19,671 nt of DNA, taken from an uncultured Phycisphaerales bacterium. Its GTDB lineage: Bacteria; Planctomycetota; Phycisphaerae; Phycisphaerales; UBA1924. Numbering within the stretch: position 1 is the first letter of the stretch; each line of letters opens with the position of its first letter. Of the stretch, positions 6,828 through 13,626 are shown piece after piece. The DNA is taken from contig CALFMQ010000044.1 of assembly GCA_937879825.1 (NCBI GenBank), positions 1 to 19,671 on the forward strand, given 5' to 3'. The notes beneath the pieces are model-generated. The model was not told the DNA's origin. It ran no database searches and saw only the letters and a list, made by a program, of their open reading frames with translations. The position numbers and the translations under genes were made by a program.

Positions 6828-8909
6828 TTATTGTGCTTCGGCCTGCAGCGTGCCGATCTCGCCCATCTGCTGCAACACGCGGTAGTCGATGCACATGCGG
6901 TAGTTGTACTCGGCGCACTTCGCCTTGAGACCGTTGTACTCGGCCACCGGCCACTGCGTATACCCGCCGAGCATCTTGATGATTTCACGCCCCGGGTTCA
7001 CCCGGTCGAAGATCTCCGGATCCTCGAGCGTATTGAGAGAGTCGAAGTAGGGTGACGGCTCGGCGTTCGGTGTCACGAGTTCGAGGGGCGGAATGGCCGC
7101 GACGAACTTGCCGTACGGCAGCATGCTCTCGCCGGCGTACTCCACGCCCTGCAGGTCGGGACGGTTGCGAAGGTAGGAGATCAGATCCAGCGCAATGCCC
7201 TTATCACGCGGCCCGACAGATGTCGGACCCCAGTTGGCCCACTCCGGCATGTCGCGCATCGAGAGAATCCACACGAATGCATCGAACGCGACGACCTCGA
7301 ACCCCATGTCCTTGGCCTGCTTCACGGTATCACCCACAAACTCGTAGTCGTCGCGCGTGATCCAGCGATGCTCCGGGTTGAGCGTCGTCCCGAAGTTCGG
7401 CGTGTTGATCGCACCGAGGTACAGGCCCAGTTTCATCCCTGCGTCGCGCCAACGCTGAGAGAAGGCGGGCCAGGTGTCGATCATCGGCTGCGTCCAACCA
7501 TCCAGGTGGAGCCACGGCATCGAGATCTCGGCGGTCTCAGAGTTGTGAACGTGGTCGCCGCTGAAGCCCCAGAACCACACCTCGCGATAACCCGCGTCGT
7601 GGATCATCTGCATCATCCCGTCGACGATGTCGAACCTTTCCTCCATAAGGACAAAGTGTTCGGGGTCCACGCCCCGGAACTCATAGTTCCAGTTGCGCGG
7701 ATTTTCGTCGGGCGCGTTGTGGCTCGGGAAGCTAAGGGGGAGCGCGATGATGGTGTTCGAATGCGCCTCGTACTGCGCCGGATAGACGAGCAGCGTGTCC
7801 TGATTCTGAGTGCCCCATTGCGAGCCGTAGGGCGACTCCATCTGCGCGGGCAGCGTGATCGTGAACGTCTCCGGCTCAACGGGCGCGCCGCCGCCGCCAC
7901 CACCACCGCCGCCTCCGCCCGCGGGCGGATTGCCGGGCGCAGCGCCGCCGCCTTCGCCACCATCGCCGCCATCCGAACCACCGGAGTCTCCGCCGTCGCC
8001 GGCCTCAAACCCGTCGGGGTCGTCAACTCCCGGATCGTTATCGTTGATGTACGGGTCGGAGGGCGGCACATCGTCGTTGGCGGGATCGTCCGCCGAAGTG
8101 TCATCCGAGTCGTCGAGGTGCTCCGAGGAGTCATCGTCTTCCCAGACAATGTCGCCTTCGGGCCCAACGTCCAACAGGTCATCAACGATCGAGTCGTCGA
8201 AACCTAGGGCGTACCAATCGCTCTCGCTTCGTGCCAGGACGGGGAGGCCCTCATCGGCGAGCGAGTCGATCTGGCGACGCCCGAGCTTCTTGGTCACGCG
8301 CCGGTCGATGCCAACCTTCGAACTACCCTTGTCGAACTCGACCGCGATGATGAAATCCATGTGATCCGCGAGATCGAGATAGCTCGCTGCCCGACGACCC
8401 TTCGGCGCGATCGGCCCGAAGCCGTTCACGGTCAGCCGCACACCCGGGCGTGCCTCTCGCACGAGATTGATCAACGCGATCACGGCCTGCTCGATATCCC
8501 GCTCATAGGTGAGCCGGGCGTGCCGGAGCAGATCGTGGTTGATGTTCTGTCCCTTAAAGTCCGTCTTCTGCCGACCGGCCCTCACCGGAGTCCATTTGGG
8601 GGAGAGCTGCGGGATGTCGATCACGTACAGCATCTCGGGGTCGCTGATCTGTTCGATGATCAGATCAGCGAGCGTCACGCATGCCTCCTCACGGTACTGA
8701 CCCCAGCACAGATCCCATGCGAGGTAGTCGGTGGGGAGTTCGACGGTGATCGTGCTCGGCGCATCGATCTGAACCGTTGATGTCAGGTCAGCACCAAGCG
8801 TGGGCGCTGACATTCCCACTGACATCCCGGCGCAAAGGAAGAGCAGGCAGAGATTGCCGGGCGTCCGGCGGGCGAGATGCGAACGGTTTGCTGTGTTTGT
8901 CGTGGGCAC
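6828..8909 (-). CDS. Exported two-domain protein, glycosidase-like C-terminal TIM-barrel type region
   Basis: I prefer the GTG at 8909 (693 aa) over the ATG at 8933, because AGGAG lies 8 nt upstream and the shorter N-terminus gives a clean signal peptide: Arg-rich start, hydrophobic stretch LCLLFLCAG, and a likely cut after TLGA (about residue 40). An N-terminal domain (about 45-255) has alternating strand and helix with YVIDIPQLSP, VRLTVNGFGP and DFIIAVEF. A hinge at about 257-345 is first rich in Asp and Ser, then rich in Gly, with eleven Gly in a row at about 331-341. The C-terminal domain (about 350-693) looks like a TIM barrel (EVWFWGFSGDH, MKLGLYLGAINTPN, MGFEVVAFDAFVWI, VEYAGES), as in glycoside hydrolases. 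I cannot assign a GH family or catalytic residues. It is probably periplasmic or surface-located. Confidence 0.8.
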   Translation of the reverse strand: MPTTNTANRSHLARRTPGNLCLLFLCAGMSVGMSAPTLGADLTSTVQIDAPSTITVELPTDYLAWDLCWGQYREEACVTLADLIIEQISDPEMLYVIDIPQLSPKWTPVRAGRQKTDFKGQNINHDLLRHARLTYERDIEQAVIALINLVREARPGVRLTVNGFGPIAPKGRRAASYLDLADHMDFIIAVEFDKGSSKVGIDRRVTKKLGRRQIDSLADEGLPVLARSESDWYALGFDDSIVDDLLDVGPEGDIVWEDDDSSEHLDDSDDTSADDPANDDVPPSDPYINDNDPGVDDPDGFEAGDGGDSGGSDGGDGGEGGGAAPGNPPAGGGGGGGGGGGAPVEPETFTITLPAQMESPYGSQWGTQNQDTLLVYPAQYEAHSNTIIALPLSFPSHNAPDENPRNWNYEFRGVDPEHFVLMEERFDIVDGMMQMIHDAGYREVWFWGFSGDHVHNSETAEISMPWLHLDGWTQPMIDTWPAFSQRWRDAGMKLGLYLGAINTPNFGTTLNPEHRWITRDDYEFVGDTVKQAKDMGFEVVAFDAFVWILSMRDMPEWANWGPTSVGPRDKGIALDLISYLRNRPDLQGVEYAGESMLPYGKFVAAIPPLELVTPNAEPSPYFDSLNTLEDPEIFDRVNPGREIIKMLGGYTQWPVAEYNGLKAKCAEYNYRMCIDYRVLQQMGEIGTLQAEAQ

Positions 8910-9312
8910 GGGTTCGTCTCCTGGGACGGTCATCGTTAGAGGCGAGGTGAATCGAGGGGCAGAGGTCGTGGGCTATGAGACGATGTCGGTGCTGAGTCTG
9001 GAGTTGGACCCCACAATCGTCGGAAACGCTCGCGCCCCAAATCAGCCGCTGGCCGACGTGATCTGTTTTTCGCCTCGCTCGGTCTCATACAACTCGCCGG
9101 GTCAACCCACCACAAATGCGGCTCAGGATCGGCGCATCCCGACCGGCCGCTGTGTTTCTTTGGAGAATCACCTTGCATCGCTATTGAACAAATGACATCA
9201 GCATGCCCATCACGTCCGCAGACGACACGGAAACAGATCGTGCCATTCCGATAAATACTTGCAGATTCCGGACTTAGTGCAAGTGCCCGCTCTCGGACGC
9301 CAGGAGGCCCGG
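8910..9312. other. Gene-poor 403-nt region between fumC and the exported-protein gene
   Basis: No convincing gene is visible. A minus-strand frame at 8936-9178 (80 codons) has no recognisable domain and no strong ribosome-binding site. Composition is less GC-rich than the flanking genes around 9180-9260. A weak minus-strand promoter-like pair (TTGCAC, then TATTTA 19 nt on, near 9252-9282) could serve the exported-protein gene and give it a leader of over 300 nt. I see no clear terminator after fumC. Confidence 0.35.
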
Positions 9313-10773
9313 TCAGTCCGGCTTGGTCATGCTCGCGGGATTCAGCAGCCGCTTGAGCTCGGTCTGGCTCAGAACGCCCGATTCAATCGCGACTTGGCGG
9401 ACCGTCTTGCCCTCGGCGTACGCCTGCTTGGCGATCGCGGCGCTCTTGTCGTACCCGATCGCCGGGACCAGACTTGTGCACATCGCCAGCGACCCCTCGA
9501 TGAGGGCCTCGCAGCGATCCTCGTCCGCCTCAAGCCCCAACAGGCACTTCTGCGTAAACACATCGCACGCCCGACTCAGGAGCTGGATGGACTCAAGCAG
9601 GTTGTCCGCCATCATCGGCATCGCGACGTTCAGGTCCAGAAGCGACCCGACCCCGCCCAGTCCGCCCATCGTGATCGCGGCGTCATTCCCGACAACCTGG
9701 CACGCGACCTGGACCGCCATCTCGCAGATCACCGGGTTCACCTTGCCCGGCATGATCGAGCTGCCCGGCTGCACCGCCGGCAACTTCAACTCTCCGATCC
9801 CGCAGCGCGGCCCGCTCCCGAGCAGCCGGATGTCGTGCGCGATCTTCGACAGGCTCACGGCGATCGTCTTGAGGTGCCCCGATGCCTCGACGATCACATC
9901 TCGCGTGTGCTGCGCTTCGAAGTGATTCCTCGCTTCTTTGAAGGTAACACGCGCGGTCTCGCTCGAATGCATCTTGGACAGTTCCGCACAAACACGCTTG
10001 CCGAACTCCTTGTGCGTGTTGATACCCGTCCCGACCGCCGTACCCCCGATCGGCAACTCGCACAATGACTCCAATGCGCTTTGCGCTCGCCGCTCCGCCT
10101 GGCGCACCTGCCGCGCGTATCCGGAGAACTCCTGACCAAGCCGGATCGGCGTCGCATCCTGCAGGTGCGTCCGTCCGATCTTGATGACCTTGTTCCACTG
10201 CTTCGCTTTTTTGTCCAGTTCGTCGCCCATCACGCGCAGGGCGGGGAGTAACCGCTCTCGAATCTCCAGCACCGCCCCGATCTGCATCGCCGACGGGAAC
10301 GTGTCGTTGGACGACTGCCCCATGTTCACATGATCGTTCGGGTGAACGCCACCACCCTTAAGGTACGCCGCGTCCTTTGACGAACCGATCGCCTTCTTCT
10401 TGGCCAGGCAGATCAGATTCGCGATCACCTCGTTCGCGTTCATGTTGGTCGAAGTGCCGGACCCCGTCTGGAACACATCCACCGGGAAGTGCCGCGCCCA
10501 GCCGCCGTGATCGGCCATGCCCGTAGCAATCGACTCACAAGCCGATCGGATCGCCGACGCCCGGGGCCTGTCGAGCCGCCCCAAACCCTCGTTCACCGTC
10601 GCGCACGCCGCCTTGAGGGATGCATACGCCTGTACCACCGCGAACGGCACCGGTCTCCCCGAAACCGGGAAGTTCTCCACAGCCCGCTGCGTCGATGCGC
10701 CGTACAGCGCATCCGCCGGCACAGTCATCTCGCCCATCGTGTCCTTTTCCGTCCGTGTGCTCACCTTCGCCAT
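9313..10773 (-). CDS. fumC: Class II fumarate hydratase
   Basis: 486 aa, slightly longer than the usual roughly 465. It catalyses fumarate to malate and back in the TCA cycle, in the cytoplasm, as a homotetramer without iron-sulfur. Seen: TGSGTSTNMNANEV (103-116), HPNDHVNMGQSSNDTFP (144-160), RTHLQDATP with H203, and the family signature GSSIMPGKVNP (337-347) carrying the catalytic serine loop. CGGAG lies 6 nt before the ATG. It is transcribed away from the signalling operon at 10879, and the 105 nt between them holds promoters I could not place precisely. Confidence 0.97.
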   Translation of the reverse strand: MAKVSTRTEKDTMGEMTVPADALYGASTQRAVENFPVSGRPVPFAVVQAYASLKAACATVNEGLGRLDRPRASAIRSACESIATGMADHGGWARHFPVDVFQTGSGTSTNMNANEVIANLICLAKKKAIGSSKDAAYLKGGGVHPNDHVNMGQSSNDTFPSAMQIGAVLEIRERLLPALRVMGDELDKKAKQWNKVIKIGRTHLQDATPIRLGQEFSGYARQVRQAERRAQSALESLCELPIGGTAVGTGINTHKEFGKRVCAELSKMHSSETARVTFKEARNHFEAQHTRDVIVEASGHLKTIAVSLSKIAHDIRLLGSGPRCGIGELKLPAVQPGSSIMPGKVNPVICEMAVQVACQVVGNDAAITMGGLGGVGSLLDLNVAMPMMADNLLESIQLLSRACDVFTQKCLLGLEADEDRCEALIEGSLAMCTSLVPAIGYDKSAAIAKQAYAEGKTVRQVAIESGVLSQTELKRLLNPASMTKPD

Positions 10774-10878
10774 GAGTCGCTCCGTGTTGACTTGCGGCCG
10801 CGCATCGACGCGCGGGAATCACCAGCGTACCGCGCCGCATCGCTCGCCTCGGGGCCTCCGACGTGCAATGATGCCCGG

Positions 10879-11487
10879 ATGAGCAGCCCGATCGACACCG
10901 CCCGAATGATCTGGGAGGTCGGCGTCCTGGTCCGGGGCGATGCCGTCGGCGGACGCCTCGCGCTCGAACGAGCCACCGACCTCCATGCCAACCTCAATGG
11001 CGCGGGCGAGTCTCGACTGATCCGCGCCGCGGTCGAAGCAGCCATGGCCGGAGGTCCCACCGATGGGACCCAAACCGCTCTAGCATCACCCGGGTTGAAA
11101 GAGATCGCCTGGCCCGATCGGCTCGTCTGGATCGCTCGGGTACGCCGTGCGGACATCGAGGCGGCCTTCCCGACCACGCAGAGCATTGTCCGACCACTCA
11201 AGTTCAGCGCTGAGCGATCGCCGCACATCGATGCAGTTCGCGCCGAGCTCGACCGTCTCTGGAAGTCGCACGGCCAAGATGCAAGCCGGGACGCATTATC
11301 CCATGCCCGGGCTCGTTCGCGCGTCGGGAGCGCCGTGGCGCTGATCGCCCTGGTCCTGTTCGTCGGCGCCATGATTTTCGTCGTGCATGACCTGATGCGC
11401 GGCGCCGAACGCGAGCGCGAGTTTCAGGAGCAGGCCGAGCAGTATTCTGTCCCGGACGAAGCCATCGAGCCCGCCCCCGCGCCATGA
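10879..11487 (+). CDS. Single-pass membrane protein, first gene of a two-component operon
   Basis: 202 aa from the ATG at 10879; the open frame extends upstream, but that part lies antisense to fumC and its promoter region. About 148 polar N-terminal residues with no signal peptide are followed by one TM segment (about 149-169, SAVALIALVLFVGAMIFVV) and a charged 30-residue tail ending in a Pro/Ala run. The orientation is uncertain. The N-terminal part, with WPDRLVWIARVRRADIEAAF at 78-97, matches no family I know. The stop overlaps the kinase start in ATGA, so it is translationally coupled to the kinase. A regulator or accessory subunit of that kinase is the simplest inference. I see no clear Shine-Dalgarno. 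Confidence 0.75.
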   Translation: MSSPIDTARMIWEVGVLVRGDAVGGRLALERATDLHANLNGAGESRLIRAAVEAAMAGGPTDGTQTALASPGLKEIAWPDRLVWIARVRRADIEAAFPTTQSIVRPLKFSAERSPHIDAVRAELDRLWKSHGQDASRDALSHARARSRVGSAVALIALVLFVGAMIFVVHDLMRGAEREREFQEQAEQYSVPDEAIEPAPAP

Positions 11488-12944
11488 CCGACAAGACGAC
11501 AACTCCGCAGCGAAGGCGACTCGCCTGGGCGGTCCGTGTCCGATCCAAGATGATCGTTCTGCACACCGCCTTCTCGCTCTCGCTCGCAATCCTCCTGCTC
11601 GCCGTTCTACAGGGGCCGATTCAGGAGGTCCTCCGGCGCTCCGGCGAGCGCGAGTGCCGCCTGGCGCTGGCCGATTACGTGCGCGTCGGCACGATCGCCG
11701 AACTGCCCGTCGAGGGCGTCAGTGTGATCGAATGGCGTTCAGGCGACCCGCAGAATATGCCCAACTTGGACGAGCTCCTGCGCGGTTCCGCGCCCGAACA
11801 GGTCATTCCATTCACAACGCTGCAGGGAAACTCAGGCGCAGCCCTCCGGGACACGTCCGGGCGGATCATCGCCGCGACCGCCGACTCGCCCGTTGCTCGA
11901 GCGATCGTCGGCAAGCTCTACCTCATCCTGATGGTGGCCCTCATCGGGATTTACGCCGTCATTGCACTGGTTATTGAAGTATTCATTCTGCCGCGCCACG
12001 TCTACCAGCCCATCGAGCGTGTCCGGCGCGCCGACGCGGCCGTTCAGGCGGGCATCCGTGATGCCGAACTGATCCCCGAAGATCGCATCCCGGACGATGA
12101 ACTCGGCGACATCATGCGCTCGCGCAACGCCACCGTGCGCAAGCTCCGCCAGCAGGAAGAGGAACTCGAACGGATCGCCTCGGAACTCCGCAGAAAAAAC
12201 CATCTGCTCGAGACGGCTCGCCGCAACATGGCCGATCAAGACCGGCTCGTGAGTCTGGGCATGATGTCCGCCGGAATCGCGCACGAACTCAACACGCCCC
12301 TCGCCGTCCTGAAGGGCACCGTCGAGCAACTCGCCCGGAACGACTACCCCACAGACGAGAAAGCGAGAATCGAGCTCATCCGACGCGTGATCGGGCGGCT
12401 GGAGCGCCTCGGTGAGAGTCTCTTGGACTTCGCTCGCGTACGGCCCCCTCTCGCCGATATCGTCGAACTCGCGCCGCTCATCGATGAGTGCTGGACGCTC
12501 GTCCGCCTCGACCGCGGGACTCGCAGCACGAGTTTCGAGTCCTCGGTCGTACCCGGTCTGACCGTCGTCGGCGATCCCGACCGTCTCGCCCAGGTCTTCG
12601 TCAACCTCATCCGCAACGCCTCAGACGCGATGGACGGCAGGGGGACCATCAGCGTCTCGGCGAACCGGTCCGTCCGAGACGGACGCCAGTGGGTGTCCGT
12701 CATGATCCATGACTCGGGCCCCGGCATCTCGCCCGATGTCCTCCCGCGCCTGTTCGAGCCATTCGCATCGACCCGGCTCGATGCCAACGGCACCGGGTTG
12801 GGCCTCGCCGTCGCCGAGGGTATCGTCAAGGAACACGGCGGCCTCATCCTCGCACGCAACGCGACTCACCCCGATCACGGCGCCGTCTTTGAAGTGATGC
12901 TCCCCGGGAGCGAACCACCGATAGCAACAGCAGACCAAACATGA
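11484..12944 (+). CDS. Two-TM sensor histidine kinase
   Basis: 486 aa. TM1 is about 23-43 and TM2 about 143-168; the 100 residues between form a sensor domain of no family I recognise. A HAMP-like linker and coiled coil (170-250) lead to the HisKA domain, with H267 in the H-box (MSAGIAHELNTPLAVL). The ATPase domain has an N-box (QVFVNLIRNASDAM, about 370-383), G1 (DSGPGIS, 410-416), an F-box (LFEPFAST) and G2 (GTGLGLAV, 436-443). All catalytic motifs are intact, so it should autophosphorylate. The arrangement resembles NtrB/DctB-like kinases. Overlapping ATGA junctions on both sides make the membrane protein upstream and the regulator downstream its expected partners. The signal sensed is not evident. 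Confidence 0.93.
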   Translation: MTDKTTTPQRRRLAWAVRVRSKMIVLHTAFSLSLAILLLAVLQGPIQEVLRRSGERECRLALADYVRVGTIAELPVEGVSVIEWRSGDPQNMPNLDELLRGSAPEQVIPFTTLQGNSGAALRDTSGRIIAATADSPVARAIVGKLYLILMVALIGIYAVIALVIEVFILPRHVYQPIERVRRADAAVQAGIRDAELIPEDRIPDDELGDIMRSRNATVRKLRQQEEELERIASELRRKNHLLETARRNMADQDRLVSLGMMSAGIAHELNTPLAVLKGTVEQLARNDYPTDEKARIELIRRVIGRLERLGESLLDFARVRPPLADIVELAPLIDECWTLVRLDRGTRSTSFESSVVPGLTVVGDPDRLAQVFVNLIRNASDAMDGRGTISVSANRSVRDGRQWVSVMIHDSGPGISPDVLPRLFEPFASTRLDANGTGLGLAVAEGIVKEHGGLILARNATHPDHGAVFEVMLPGSEPPIATADQT

Positions 12945-13594
12945 CACCCCCGCCAGACGCCACATCACGAACCGACGATCAACTCACCGAGGCGGCCCCG
13001 CTCTCGATCGTTGCGCTCGATGATGATGCCGACTTCCGCGAGTTCATCATCAGCGCACTCGAAGCCGACGGGCATCATGTCCGCGCGGTCGCGACGCCCG
13101 ATGAACTGTACTTGGCGATCGAGTCATCGATGCCCGACATCGTGCTGCTCGATATGAAAATGGGGCGTCACTCAGGCGAGGAAGTCCTCGCCGTCCTCCG
13201 CCGGAGATGGGCCAGACTCTGCATCATCGTCGTCACCGGGTACCCGTCGATGGAAACAATGCGCGAGACGTTCAAGCGAGATGTATTCGATTACCTCGCC
13301 AAACCATTCTCAATCAATGAACTCCGCAAGACGCTCCAGCAGGCGGCCGAGGCATTCGATCTCGGGAGGCGGCCGCAAGATCGCCTCCGTGCCGAACTCG
13401 GCCGCCAGATTCGCGTCGCTCGTACCGAGCGGGGCTGGACGCTCAAGGACCTGTCCGAGGCCTCCGGCGTAAGCGTGAGCCAGTTGTCGAGCATCGAACG
13501 CGGCGCACATCTGCCGAGTCTCGAGAGCATGCTTGCCGTGGCCCGCGCCATGGACCTCGCCCCCAGCGCTTGGCTCCGCTCCGCGGGATTCTGA
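12941..13594 (+). CDS. Response regulator with XRE-type HTH output domain
   Basis: 217 aa. The receiver domain spans about 20-138: acidic pocket D27-D29, phosphoacceptor D71 (VLLDMKMG), T99 (VVTGYPS) and K121 (YLAKPF) are all present. The C-terminal part (about 153-213) is a Cro/C1 (XRE, HTH_3) domain: LGRQIRVARTERGWTLKDL, then SGVSVSQLSSIERG, then a closing helix pair. Response regulators usually carry winged, LuxR or Fis-type helices, so an XRE output is uncommon. It overlaps the kinase stop in ATGA. Phosphorylation probably alters DNA binding, possibly at this operon and the TPR gene 32 nt downstream, but no operator was identified. Confidence 0.92.
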   Translation: MTPPPDATSRTDDQLTEAAPLSIVALDDDADFREFIISALEADGHHVRAVATPDELYLAIESSMPDIVLLDMKMGRHSGEEVLAVLRRRWARLCIIVVTGYPSMETMRETFKRDVFDYLAKPFSINELRKTLQQAAEAFDLGRRPQDRLRAELGRQIRVARTERGWTLKDLSEASGVSVSQLSSIERGAHLPSLESMLAVARAMDLAPSAWLRSAGF

Positions 13595-13615
13595 CCGCAT
13601 CGGGCGCCGTCGGGT

Positions 13616-13621
13616 TATAAT
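13616..13621 (+). promoter_or_regulatory. Perfect -10 box (TATAAT) of the TPR gene, possibly leaderless
   Basis: TATAAT ends 5 nt before the ATG at 13627. A partial -35 (CTGACC, 13591-13596) is 19 nt upstream, at the end of the response-regulator gene. No Shine-Dalgarno precedes the ATG. A start about 6-7 nt after the -10 would put the first transcribed base on or beside the ATG. Confidence 0.45.
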
Positions 13622-13626
13622 CCGGC

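Noticed and set aside
7892..7924. Possible simple-sequence slippage tract in the poly-Gly codons
   Set aside because: The Gly codons are mixed (GGC, GGT, GGA), so there is no long perfect nucleotide repeat for phase variation, and any change in steps of three would keep frame.
8936..9178. Minus-strand 80-codon frame upstream of the exported-protein gene
   Set aside because: No domain, no strong ribosome-binding site; it fits untranslated leader better.
9259..10068. Plus-strand frame of 269 codons within fumC
   Set aside because: Antisense to a certain fumC; Arg/His/Gln-rich translation typical of a shadow frame.
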